From contig JAEXTR010000135.1 of assembly GCA_023406915.1 (NCBI GenBank), positions 1 to 26,788 of the forward strand: 26,788 bases of DNA. Direction: 5' to 3'. Source of the DNA: Bacteroidota bacterium. GTDB lineage: Bacteria; Bacteroidota; Ignavibacteria; Ignavibacteriales; Ignavibacteriaceae. The position numbers and the translations under genes are program-made. This document shows, piece by piece, positions 8,719 to 17,433 of this stretch (position 1 is its first letter; each line of letters begins with the position of its first letter). The notes under the pieces are model-generated. The model was not told where the DNA came from. It searched no databases and saw only the letters and a program-made list of their open reading frames with translations.

Positions 8719-10506
8719 TCATGGTTGAAGGTTCTGCTGGAGATATTCCTGATACCAATGATATAAAGGTGTTGTGAAAGGATGTGCTGCAATTCTGCCG
8801 CCAAATCCTATCAGTCGGTAGGTAAACGATCTGAGGGGTGAGACTTCTATTTCATTGAGTACTCGCTCATTGATAGAAATCCCGTAACCCTTTGCAAGGT
8901 CAGCAGTGCGTTTATTCAATGCTTCATCAATCTGCGTGTAGTAGCTCCTCAGTGCCGGAAGCACTGAATCCTTGTCCTTTAGTAATACCTCTTTTTTCTC
9001 TAAGACCTTGAATAATGAAAGTCCTTCCGCTGTAATTAGCGGACCATAGATATCTCCCACTTGGAGTTTTTCAGCAATTCTGCCTAGTTCCCCTGCTGAA
9101 CGTGGATTAAAGAAACCCCAAACACCATTCGTTTGCAGTGTCGTTTGCCGGGTATTATACTTTGCTGCAAGTGTTTCAAACGAAACGCCGGCATTCAGCA
9201 ACTGCAATACCGTGTCAATGATTTGAGGCGAATTAGCAAGTATTTCCTGAATGTTTACCTGAGTGATTACCCCTGACCCGCTCTGCGTTTCGTTTTTAAC
9301 AAAATGAAATGTCTGTTGCATTTCGTGCTGCATCAGCACATCAGAAAGATAGTGCTGTTTCCACATAGTGGTTGATGAAATGAAACCAGAACTTTTATCC
9401 AGATCATACCGAAGCGCCCGGGTAGCGAGAATTCTATCCTCAATAAACCCTTTCAGGTGTGAAAGGATACTTGTTTTCACTGACTGTACAGATTTTTCCG
9501 CAATCAGTACATTGTGGCTGAATAACGAGTAGAGAAAAGATTCCAAAGTAAAGGCTTCATCGTTCAATGCAGCGATGATCTCCTTCCTGAATGACTCAGG
9601 CAGGCTATGCAATACATGCATCACACGCGCTGGCGGCACCTCGTATGGAAACTTCGCTATCGTATCTGACACGAGGTGACTGAACCATACGCGGGAAAGA
9701 GAGTCAACAATACTCTCACTCATCCTGACAGACATTCCACCAAGCAGTGAATCCAGCACACTGCCAGCAATTCTCCTTTCGCGCCGTTCACTCAGGCGAG
9801 AGAATGCAATGTTCCTCAAACGCTCGGTATTCTCCTGCACCATACTGTCAGTCTCTATTTCAAAAATCTTAAAAATATAGTAAACACCTTCCGATGCTAC
9901 TGGATTGCTGATGGATGAATGATGAAGTCGAAATACCTGTCGCTCAAGGTTTTCATCTGATAGAGATCCGTACATTACTCTTACAGGATCAGCGGAATAA
10001 CCTTGCGCCTTTCTCTCCATCTGAAGAACTGTGAATTCTTCACCATTCAAAAGGCGTTGGTAATAATTACTAATCTCTGCAAGGTCTTTAGATGCTATTA
10101 CTCCCACGGTAAGTGTAAGGGGTGCAAACTGCAGTGCTTCCTTCAGTTCGTCTTCTGTGATGATTACTTTTGGTAAGACATGACTTCTGTAGAGCTCATC
10201 TTTCAACAGTAATACTTCAAGTGCCTTTACAGAATGGCGCACACTGTTCAGTGTATCATAGCCAAGTTCATGTGCCTTCATCGCCCACAATTTTTCTGCA
10301 ATCAGCGAGAGCAGGAACTCTTTCTTCACTGAATCCTGATTGCCCTCAGAGAAGTGGAGCCGTGGCATGAAGTTAAATCTTTCAGAAAATTCATCGGCAG
10401 TTATTGTAACGTTGCCGGCAGTAGCCACTACTTCGCCCTTACCCTGAGCAGAAACAACAGATACAAACAAGCAATATATCAGGAGAAGCTGCATCATAAG
10501 TTTCAT
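8719..10506 (-). CDS. SurA/PpiC-like periplasmic peptidyl-prolyl isomerase or chaperone
   Basis: The 595-aa protein has a signal peptide (about 1-20, ending VVSAQ). Residues 25-120 resemble a SurA N-terminal chaperone region, with GNVTITADEFSERF and a long helix. Two parvulin-like segments follow. The one at about 125-217 is degenerate. The one at about 412-503 is clearer, with GVWGFFNPRSAGELGRIAEK and QVGDIYGPLITAEGLSLFKV matching the GxxGxF...G.I.GP...G conservation of the family. It probably assists folding of exported or outer-membrane proteins; catalytic activity is less certain than the chaperone role. The ATG at 10504-10506 overlaps the TGA of the permease gene (ATGA), so it is the last gene of the sugar-transport operon. 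The permease-foldase pairing is unusual. The cyclase gene begins about 63 bp downstream and I see no terminator hairpin between them. Confidence 0.8.
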   Translation of the reverse strand: MKLMMQLLLIYCLFVSVVSAQGKGEVVATAGNVTITADEFSERFNFMPRLHFSEGNQDSVKKEFLLSLIAEKLWAMKAHELGYDTLNSVRHSVKALEVLLLKDELYRSHVLPKVIITEDELKEALQFAPLTLTVGVIASKDLAEISNYYQRLLNGEEFTVLQMERKAQGYSADPVRVMYGSLSDENLERQVFRLHHSSISNPVASEGVYYIFKIFEIETDSMVQENTERLRNIAFSRLSERRERRIAGSVLDSLLGGMSVRMSESIVDSLSRVWFSHLVSDTIAKFPYEVPPARVMHVLHSLPESFRKEIIAALNDEAFTLESFLYSLFSHNVLIAEKSVQSVKTSILSHLKGFIEDRILATRALRYDLDKSSGFISSTTMWKQHYLSDVLMQHEMQQTFHFVKNETQSGSGVITQVNIQEILANSPQIIDTVLQLLNAGVSFETLAAKYNTRQTTLQTNGVWGFFNPRSAGELGRIAEKLQVGDIYGPLITAEGLSLFKVLEKKEVLLKDKDSVLPALRSYYTQIDEALNKRTADLAKGYGISINERVLNEIEVSPLRSFTYRLIGFGGRIAAHPFTTPLYHWYQEYLQQNLQP

Positions 10507-11312
10507 TCTTTGACCCCTCCCATCATGATTCCCTTAATATAATACTTCTGTAACGCAAGGAATACAATGACTACGGGTAGAATGGTGATTACTGATCCAG
10601 CCATTAGAAGTTCAGGGTCCTTTGCATGTTCTCCCATAAGATTCGCTAAAGCCACCGGTAATGTATACATGGAGTTATCTGTCAATGCGATCAATGGCCA
10701 CATAAAGTCATTCCAGGTGCCAAGAAAACTGAATAGCGCAAGTGTAACCAGTATCGGAAGTGCAAGTGGAAGGATTATCCGGCGATAAATCTGAAAATCA
10801 GTTGCGCCATCAATGCGGGCTGCTTCAATAAGACTATCAGGGATGGACATTGCAAACTGCCTTATGAGAAATATCCCGAAGATGTTCGCCATACCAGGTA
10901 TAATGACCGCAAAATAGGTATTGATCAGGCCCATTGTTTTCAGCATCAGGAAGAGGGGTAACATGGTAACCTGGGCAGGAATAATCATTGAACTCAATAA
11001 GAGATTGAAGAGCGCGTCTTTACCTTTAAACCGGTATTTTGCAAATGCATACCCCGCCATTGAATTGAAAAAGAGGGATACTGCGGTAACTACTAATGAA
11101 AGAATCAGACTGTTAAAAAAATTCGTAATGATATCGAGACGCTCAAAGATCACCCGGTACTGATGCAAGGTGAAGGGTGCCGGAATAAACTGTGGGGGGA
11201 ACACACTCGCCTGCCCATCTACCATGAACGAAGCACCTATCATCCAGAGGAACGGAATCAGTGTAAAAAGAGCAGTCACTGCCAATACAGCATAAAGGAT
11301 GAGTTTTCTCAT
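10503..11312 (-). CDS. ABC sugar transporter permease, MalG/UgpE type (CUT1)
   Basis: The start is the ATG at 11312 (269 aa). It has a strong AAGGAG 8 nt upstream, begins MRKLILYAVLAV with the first membrane helix, and overlaps the TGA of the preceding permease as ATGA. An upstream in-frame ATG at 11414 would lie inside that gene. About six membrane helices are visible. The EAA loop that docks the ATPase is at about 163-186, with EAARIDGATDFQIYRR followed by LPLALP. It ends with YIKGIMMGGVKE, typical of the MalG-like subunit. With the MalF-like partner and the binding protein it forms an importer for oligosaccharides or related sugars. No ATPase gene is in the window. Confidence 0.93.
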   Translation of the reverse strand: MRKLILYAVLAVTALFTLIPFLWMIGASFMVDGQASVFPPQFIPAPFTLHQYRVIFERLDIITNFFNSLILSLVVTAVSLFFNSMAGYAFAKYRFKGKDALFNLLLSSMIIPAQVTMLPLFLMLKTMGLINTYFAVIIPGMANIFGIFLIRQFAMSIPDSLIEAARIDGATDFQIYRRIILPLALPILVTLALFSFLGTWNDFMWPLIALTDNSMYTLPVALANLMGEHAKDPELLMAGSVITILPVVIVFLALQKYYIKGIMMGGVKE

Positions 11313-12184
11313 GAAGCACTCTCCTTTTGAAGCCTCATCTGCAGTAATGTGGCTACAAATATGATAAAGAAAAGTACAAAGGCAATAGAGGCGGAGTACC
11401 CCATGTTCCACCACCTGAATCCTTCCTGGTACATATACAGCACAATACTGAGCGTGCTATCCAGCGGTCCCCCCTGAGTCATCACATACGGTTCAGCGAA
11501 TAACTGAAAAAATCCAATCATGGTAATAACTGATATAAATACCGTCGTCGGTGCAAGCATTGGCAATGTGATTTTATAGAACTTCTGCCAGCCGGTTGCC
11601 CCTTCAATTGATGCGGCCTCGTACAGATCCTCGGGGATGTTTTGCAACCCTGCAATGAAGATGATCATATTATAACCAAAATTCTTCCAGACAGACATAA
11701 TGATGATTGCAGGCATAGACCACGATGCATCACCGAGCCAGTCAACTGGATCAAGCGAAAGTAGACTTAGGAAATAGTTTAGTATCCCAAATTTAGGGTG
11801 GTAGATATATCGCCACACCAACGCAACGGCAACGAGTGATGTCACTACAGGGATAAAATAACTCAGCCGGAATACTGATTTGAGTTTTACCATTTTAGCA
11901 TTCAGCAGGAGTGCAGCTGATAAGGAAACCGCAATGGATAGCGGCCCTGCAATAATCACGAAGAGAAATGTATTCCCAAGCGCTTTCCAGAATAATGGTG
12001 CCTCAAACAGTTTGATATAGTTTGTAATACCAATAAACCGCACGTTGTCCAGTGAAGCAAGTCCATAGATATCAAAATCAGTAAAACTGATGATAAATGC
12101 TGCCAGTACTGGAATAAAAAAGAAAATAAAGATTGCAGCAAGAGCCGGTGCCAGAAAAAAGTAAACGGCTTTTGATTGCTTCAT
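11309..12184 (-). CDS. ABC sugar transporter permease, MalF/UgpA type (CUT1)
   Basis: The 291-aa inner-membrane protein has six probable helices (about 7-34, 70-95, 105-128, 157-180, 212-230 and 267-283). The EAA loop lies at 189-212, with EAASIEGATGWQKFYKITLP. The periplasmic segment EPYVMTQGGPLDSTLSIVLY before the last helix is characteristic of the MalF/UgpA/LacF group. It starts one base after the TAG of the solute-binding protein gene and overlaps the MalG-like gene by ATGA, so the three importer genes form a coupled block. The substrate is inferred from the flanking glycosidases: short gluco-oligosaccharides or monosaccharides. Confidence 0.93.
   Translation of the reverse strand: MKQSKAVYFFLAPALAAIFIFFFIPVLAAFIISFTDFDIYGLASLDNVRFIGITNYIKLFEAPLFWKALGNTFLFVIIAGPLSIAVSLSAALLLNAKMVKLKSVFRLSYFIPVVTSLVAVALVWRYIYHPKFGILNYFLSLLSLDPVDWLGDASWSMPAIIIMSVWKNFGYNMIIFIAGLQNIPEDLYEAASIEGATGWQKFYKITLPMLAPTTVFISVITMIGFFQLFAEPYVMTQGGPLDSTLSIVLYMYQEGFRWWNMGYSASIAFVLFFIIFVATLLQMRLQKESAS
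11321..11326 (-). promoter_or_regulatory. Ribosome-binding site that fixes the MalG-like start
   Basis: AAGGAG on the minus strand lies 8 nt before the ATG at 11312, within the 3' end of the upstream permease gene. It decides between this start and the longer frame opening at 11414. Confidence 0.8.
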
Positions 12185-12185
12185 G

Positions 12186-13469
12186 CTACTGCACCTGCCT
12201 GTTCATAAGCCACCTGCGTTTTTCGAGAATTGTGTTCACATCGTCATCCAGTGCCTCTAAGGCATGATCCACCGTCATTGCACCCCGGGCAGCATATTCT
12301 GCATACTGTTGGATTTTATAAAAGGCAATTTGTTCCCATTCCGGAATCTTTGGGGTTGGTACCACACGTAAAAACTGTGTATAAAATGCCTTCATGTACT
12401 TATCATCCTTCAGACCTGAAACTTCCCAGGCAGCCTTCACTGAAGGCAAATCATTCAAAAGTCGATAAAAGGATAACTGCGTCTGGCTCTCGGAAAGATA
12501 TTCAATAAATTTCCATGCAGCCTCCTTCTTTTTCGAAGATTTAAAGATAACCAAACTCGAACCACCGGCAAGAGACACCCCCGGGTAGGAAGAATCTTTT
12601 GCCGGAAGTGGTGCTGTCATCCATGTATCTTGCAACTTGCCCTTCATCCATTTCTTAAACTCAGGTATATTCCAGGGACCCGAAATATACATGGCAACAA
12701 ACTCATCTGCCATCCCCTGGTAGATATTTGTGACCTCAGAAATGCCGATCGGTGCCAACTGTTGCTTATGAAAATCGGTAAGAAATGTAAATGCAGTTTT
12801 AAACTCTGGGGCTGAAAAGTTACCAAGTGTATTATTCTCCTTGAGTAACGATGCACCAGCCTGCAAACCGAAAATTACGAAAGGGGCAAACTCATTGGTG
12901 GGAAGGTAAATGGCAAACTTTTTGTGATCCCCTGCATTTCGCTTTATCTTCTGGGAAACATCGAGTAATTCTTTCCACGTTTTAGGAGGTTCCGGATAAC
13001 CAGCCTTTTCCAGAATGTCTTTCCGGTAGTAAAGACATCTGGTATCAATATACCAGGGAATGCCAAACAAAGACCCATCAAATACGTTTGTTTCAAGTAT
13101 TCCGGGGAAAAAGGATTCGCGACTGGCAGGACTATTCACAGTTATAAATGAATCAAGTGGCTCTATTGCATTCAGTGATGCAAACTGAGGCACCCAGGTA
13201 TTACCCAGCTGGCAAAGATCAGGTGTATTGTTCCCTGCAAAGGCTGTGATTAGCTTTTCCTGTGCAGCTGTCCAGGGTATCGCCTGCACTGAAACCTTAA
13301 TGCCAGGATTACGCTTTTCAAATTCAGGAATCAGTTTCACCACATATTCTGCTTCTGCACCGATTGCCCAAAATTTCAACTCAACGGATTCATCAGACTG
13401 ATTGCACGAGAGTGACAGAAATACTGCCAAAAAAGGCAAAAAGCCGAATAACCTGTATAAGTACCTCAT
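12186..13469 (-). CDS. Extracellular solute-binding lipoprotein, family 1, of a CUT1 sugar importer
   Basis: The 427-aa protein has a lipoprotein signal ending FLSLSC (C22 as the acylated residue; S at -3 is not the strictest lipobox). The mature part is a type I sugar-binding protein. It begins VELKFWAIGAEAEYVVKLIP, has PDLCQLGNTWVPQFASLNAI near 85-104, the typical GIPWYIDTRCLYYRKDILEKAG-type segment near 140, and the C-lobe signature AAWKFIEYLSE. Aromatic residues such as W67, W93 and W139 are candidates for sugar stacking. It would be tethered in the periplasm and deliver sugar to the two permeases directly downstream. Its ATG overlaps the TGA of the T9SS-tailed GH144-like gene (ATGA), tying transport to degradation. 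Confidence 0.92.
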   Translation of the reverse strand: MRYLYRLFGFLPFLAVFLSLSCNQSDESVELKFWAIGAEAEYVVKLIPEFEKRNPGIKVSVQAIPWTAAQEKLITAFAGNNTPDLCQLGNTWVPQFASLNAIEPLDSFITVNSPASRESFFPGILETNVFDGSLFGIPWYIDTRCLYYRKDILEKAGYPEPPKTWKELLDVSQKIKRNAGDHKKFAIYLPTNEFAPFVIFGLQAGASLLKENNTLGNFSAPEFKTAFTFLTDFHKQQLAPIGISEVTNIYQGMADEFVAMYISGPWNIPEFKKWMKGKLQDTWMTAPLPAKDSSYPGVSLAGGSSLVIFKSSKKKEAAWKFIEYLSESQTQLSFYRLLNDLPSVKAAWEVSGLKDDKYMKAFYTQFLRVVPTPKIPEWEQIAFYKIQQYAEYAARGAMTVDHALEALDDDVNTILEKRRWLMNRQVQ

Positions 13470-15346
13470 TTCAGTAATACCATTTTTCCTGAGAGAGAGC
13501 CGTACCCGGTTGTTAAGGTATAAAAGTAAACGCCAGACTCAACAGCTGTTCCTCTTTCAGATCTGGCATGCCAGCTGATCTCATGTGTGCCTGGTGACAA
13601 GGATTCAAAAAGTTCCGAGTAGACTTTTTCACCGATCGCATTATACACTGAAAACAGCACTCCTGAGGGCTTCGTAACTGTGAAACTTACCGTAGTTGAA
13701 GGATTGAAGGGATTAGGAAAATTTCCATTCAGTTGCAGCTCCTCTGGAAGCACTGGATCATCAATAGAAGTCACTGTATCTGGAACAAAACCGAGCGAGT
13801 CCAGCATCGGTTGAATTTCTGGATTCGACATAAATTTATTCCACGGCATTGCACTCCGGTGGTTTTCAATCATGACCATAATCGGTCCTTGATCAATTGC
13901 AATATAACTGCTGGCGAACCAGTTTTGTCTGATATTAAAAGCATCCTTAAAACCGTACTCCCCCCACAACTGGAAGAAATATGTCCGGTAAAAGTATTTC
14001 AATGCTTCAATGGACTCTACCGGAGTATATGGCATAGATGAAAGTGCAGCGGTTGGGGTGATGGTGCCATTATCATTTGAATAAGGTGCATGCGCAGAAT
14101 AGCCATTGGGTTCATCGCTGGCCGTAAGCCCCCAACTGTTTTCATTGTAGCCAGGGTGGTTATAAGGATTTGCGATACAATATGCCCGATTGATCAGCGT
14201 GTGGCTTCGGTTATTGTTAAAATAGTTACAATAGGCGTCCTTGATACAGCGGGGATCAAAACCCATAAACGAATAATGTGCAAAGAAAAGTGGTCCACCG
14301 TAAGGTTGTCCTACCCACAGTCTGTTCCCATAATACGAATTCGGGTTTGTATATCCACTCCCTGCCCAGCCATCACGAAACAGGCGCGCAGGTACAGGGT
14401 GTGTTGGTGAGGCAACCGCCAGCATATATATAATCATCGCCTCGTTGTAACCGGTTATTTTAAAATTCATCTGCCAGCCGTAGTTAGGACTCCAATGCCA
14501 GTAAAGTACATTACTGTATGGTGAACGCCGGTACCAGTCCCACTCAGTTTCTTCCCAGATAGTCGTAATCATCTCCCGGATTCTGATTTCAGTCGTATCC
14601 TGTCCGTCAAAGTACGCTCTTGCTGTAAGAAGCCCTTGAAGCAAAAAAGCAGTCTCCACCAGATCACCACCATTATCGTACTGGCTGAATGGAATCACTT
14701 TTCCAGTAGTACCATTCAGCCAATGAGGGTAAACCCCATGAAACCGGTCAGCTTTATGAAGCAGGAAGTTTGAGATTTTGTAAATACGCGCTGCCGCCTG
14801 ATGACGGGATATCAGTGACCGTTGGATACCAGTTAGAATTGCTGCAATACCAAATCCTGATCCGCCTGAGGTGACAGTCTCGTTTGAGTTCAATCGCTCC
14901 CGTGAGAGTCCGGAAACAGGATGACCATAGTCCCAGAAGTACCTGAATGTTGCGCGCTGTACCATATCGAGAAACTCGTCATCTGTCATACTTCCAGTTG
15001 TTGCGGTTAGTGCTGAAGACAGTTCTGACTCATTCCCTGTCGCATCATACGCTGAAAGTTTGAATGATAGTGTTGTACCGGCAGTACCTACATTCACGGA
15101 GAAGTAAGTATTCTGTCTTGGTACGATTGAATAAGGTATATACTGTCCATTCTCTTCCTTGTAGATTTTGTAACCCGCGACGTCGGACTCTTCGCTGTCC
15201 CACCAATCAATATCGATGTGCTTCTCATTACCATAGATGACGATATTCTGTGGCAATGTGGGTGGAATAGTATCTGTCTGTGCATACATGTTTTGTAAAA
15301 GAACTGCAGTAACAATGATGAAGAGCCATTTTCCTGATACGGTCAT
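13466..15346 (-). CDS. Glucoamylase-family (GH144-like) glycosidase with FN3 domain and T9SS sorting tail
   Basis: The 626 residues comprise a signal peptide (1-22), an FN3-like domain (about 25-118), a glycoamylase-like (alpha/alpha)6 catalytic domain (about 122-500), a linker, and a type A T9SS sorting domain (about 535-626, with NFPNPFNPSTTV and GKMVLLK). Family marks in the catalytic domain are SGGSGFGIAAILTGIQR, DNGGDLVETAFLLQGLL, ITGYNEAMIIYMLA, DNGTITPTAALSSMPYTP and YIAIDQGPIMVMIENH. The founding GH144 enzyme is an endo-beta-1,2-glucanase, so surface cleavage of a beta-1,2-glucan or similar polymer is the best guess, not proven. E231 occupies the place where the paralogue at 20600-22012 has D160. 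The sorting tail puts this enzyme on the cell surface or outside. It is coupled by ATGA overlaps on both sides (GH2 upstream, binding protein downstream). Confidence 0.88.
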   Translation of the reverse strand: MTVSGKWLFIIVTAVLLQNMYAQTDTIPPTLPQNIVIYGNEKHIDIDWWDSEESDVAGYKIYKEENGQYIPYSIVPRQNTYFSVNVGTAGTTLSFKLSAYDATGNESELSSALTATTGSMTDDEFLDMVQRATFRYFWDYGHPVSGLSRERLNSNETVTSGGSGFGIAAILTGIQRSLISRHQAAARIYKISNFLLHKADRFHGVYPHWLNGTTGKVIPFSQYDNGGDLVETAFLLQGLLTARAYFDGQDTTEIRIREMITTIWEETEWDWYRRSPYSNVLYWHWSPNYGWQMNFKITGYNEAMIIYMLAVASPTHPVPARLFRDGWAGSGYTNPNSYYGNRLWVGQPYGGPLFFAHYSFMGFDPRCIKDAYCNYFNNNRSHTLINRAYCIANPYNHPGYNENSWGLTASDEPNGYSAHAPYSNDNGTITPTAALSSMPYTPVESIEALKYFYRTYFFQLWGEYGFKDAFNIRQNWFASSYIAIDQGPIMVMIENHRSAMPWNKFMSNPEIQPMLDSLGFVPDTVTSIDDPVLPEELQLNGNFPNPFNPSTTVSFTVTKPSGVLFSVYNAIGEKVYSELFESLSPGTHEISWHARSERGTAVESGVYFYTLTTGYGSLSGKMVLLK

Positions 15347-17433
15347 TGCGTTACCTGTAATCTTTCCTGAATGGTAATAGTAAAACCAGTTGATGAAAGC
15401 TGTTTCTTCTCCTCTGTTACAAGGTCAACAGCCACAAAATAGTTTCCCTTCTGCAGGTTGGGAAGGTATATTGAGTTCTTCTCCCAATGGAAGTGGATAA
15501 GGGAGTCCTCGGTAATTACCGGAACTGGAATGCTACCTAATAACTGATCCTTAATTCTCACACATACTTTTACTTCAGGAAATGATCGATGAAGATCATT
15601 GATAATGTAAATGTCAAATTGTAATTTTTGTCCTGAGAGGTAGTGATCCTGACGGACATTTACTGATACTACTAATGGCTGGAAGTTCTCCTTTAGTGTA
15701 TAATACACCTTCTTTGGTTTACAGACATAATCAACAACTGACCATGTAATCGAGGGCCAGCAGTCAATAAACATGAACTGAAAAATTCCGGTTATAGGGG
15801 TAAATCTGGACTGACGGTAATACCGTATTGCGGTTGTCAGTAAATCCGCCTGGTATTGCTGTGAGTTTTCAATAAACTCATCAGATGAATCACCATACGG
15901 AACCTTGGCAATCAAAAGGGTTTGATCGTACTGGAAATTGTGGAACTTCCACTTTTCCCAATCTGGGGGGGAAACATGGTTTCGTCCCACAAAGAGTTCG
16001 AGAGATCCCTTCTCTGGTAAAGCCTGGGCTCCAAATTCTGTAACCAGTGGCCCCATTGGTCTGGCGGCATAATGTTCCTTTTTTCCCCAGTACCAGCCAT
16101 CATAGGGATGCTCCTCATAGTTGGATGCCAATCGTACAATGCGGGTAGCATCAACTGAGATAACTGCATCATATAAAAATGGATCCAAAGTTTCGATCTG
16201 AGGACCGGGTTCATTATGACAGCACCAGAAAGCAATACTTGGGTGATTATAAAACTGTTTTACCATCGCCCTAATTTGACAAACTGCATTGGAAACAAAT
16301 GCTGGATTCTCATCGTAGGTCCATTGTAAGGGGAAATCCTGCCAAATCATGAGTCCGGCTGCATCACATTGTTCATAGTACTCGCTACGGTTAACATGCG
16401 CATGGATTCTTACAATGTTGATTCCGGCGTCCTTCATCATATTTACCTGATGAATTATCCGATCCGTTGTTAAAAGCGACAAGTATTGCTCGGGAATGAT
16501 ATTTGTCCCACGGAGGAATAGTCTTTTTCCATTTAACCTGAACACCTTGTTACTATCCAAAGTTACTTCCCGTAAACCGAAACTCTTGTGAATGGTTCTA
16601 AAAGCATTCGATGATATTGAAACTTGATACAGGAAAGGAGTACCCATATCCCAACTCCACCAGAGTTCTGGGTCAGCAATATCAAGCACAACTGAGAATG
16701 TAAGTGCATCAGGATGTAATGTAACGGGTTGCTTTACAATTATTTTTTCCCCTGCTGGGGTAGTCAGAGTCACTTTTATAGTCTCTCTGATTGATTCACG
16801 TAATGCTGTGATCCCACTGCAAGTGATCAGTAAACGGCACTTTTTATAATCATCATACAGTTTCGGCTGAATCAGGCACTCACTTATATAGATTCCAGAA
16901 AAAGTATGAAGAATAACATCGTTCCAAACCCCACCGGTGTTGCCATCCTGTCCATGGAATTTGTCCCAGCCACCGGGTCGGCAGTCGTGATGATTAAATA
17001 TTCCTTTTATCAGCTGCTTCTTCAAAGGCCAATGTGTTTCCGGGTCTTCCCATGGAGATGTCACCTTGAGAATAATCTCAACCTCGGTTCCTACAAGGGC
17101 AATAGGAATCGGGACATAAAAAGTCTGGAAGTAACCCTCATGCTGCGAGAGCAAAACCCCATTAGCATAGACATCACAGAAATAGTCAACACCTTTCAGT
17201 TCAAGAATTAACCCATCGAACCCCTTACCAGATAATGAAACAGATTTACGAAACCACACGGTACCATTGTAATTCTGTAGTCCTTCTATCTGCCAGTTTG
17301 AGGGGAGCATCATGGTGCCATCAGTCTTACCCGTATCAAAACCTGAGCGGACTTTTTTATACGGCATGACTGATACAGGATCAAGGATACAATCCCACTT
17401 TCCTGCAAGTGATATACTCTCAAATTTTTTCAT
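15343..17433 (-). CDS. Glycoside hydrolase family 2 enzyme, apparently cytosolic
   Basis: The 696-aa protein has no signal peptide (it begins MKKFESISLAGKWDCILDP). Its layout is a jelly-roll sugar-binding domain (about 8-180), an Ig-like domain (about 185-290), a TIM barrel (about 295-575) and a C-terminal beta domain. The barrel has GH2 marks: RLNGKRLFLRGTN at 299-311, GINIVRIHAHVNRSEYYEQCD at 337-357, the acid/base in WCCHNEP (E408) and a likely nucleophile in LVTEFGAQALPEKG (E466). Both catalytic carboxylates are therefore present. Specificity cannot be read from sequence: GH2 includes beta-galactosidases, beta-mannosidases, glucuronidases and glucosaminidases. The TEFG form recalls the mannosidase/glucosaminidase side, while the context suggests a beta-glucoside. 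It probably hydrolyses the sugar brought in by the ABC importer. ATGA overlaps join it to both neighbours. Confidence 0.85.
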   Translation of the reverse strand: MKKFESISLAGKWDCILDPVSVMPYKKVRSGFDTGKTDGTMMLPSNWQIEGLQNYNGTVWFRKSVSLSGKGFDGLILELKGVDYFCDVYANGVLLSQHEGYFQTFYVPIPIALVGTEVEIILKVTSPWEDPETHWPLKKQLIKGIFNHHDCRPGGWDKFHGQDGNTGGVWNDVILHTFSGIYISECLIQPKLYDDYKKCRLLITCSGITALRESIRETIKVTLTTPAGEKIIVKQPVTLHPDALTFSVVLDIADPELWWSWDMGTPFLYQVSISSNAFRTIHKSFGLREVTLDSNKVFRLNGKRLFLRGTNIIPEQYLSLLTTDRIIHQVNMMKDAGINIVRIHAHVNRSEYYEQCDAAGLMIWQDFPLQWTYDENPAFVSNAVCQIRAMVKQFYNHPSIAFWCCHNEPGPQIETLDPFLYDAVISVDATRIVRLASNYEEHPYDGWYWGKKEHYAARPMGPLVTEFGAQALPEKGSLELFVGRNHVSPPDWEKWKFHNFQYDQTLLIAKVPYGDSSDEFIENSQQYQADLLTTAIRYYRQSRFTPITGIFQFMFIDCWPSITWSVVDYVCKPKKVYYTLKENFQPLVVSVNVRQDHYLSGQKLQFDIYIINDLHRSFPEVKVCVRIKDQLLGSIPVPVITEDSLIHFHWEKNSIYLPNLQKGNYFVAVDLVTEEKKQLSSTGFTITIQERLQVTQ

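Noticed and set aside
11313..11414. Extending the MalG-like permease to an upstream ATG at 11414
   Set aside because: The extra 34 residues would overlap the MalF-like gene by about 100 bp and are not membrane-like; a strong AAGGAG sits at the right distance from the ATG at 11312.
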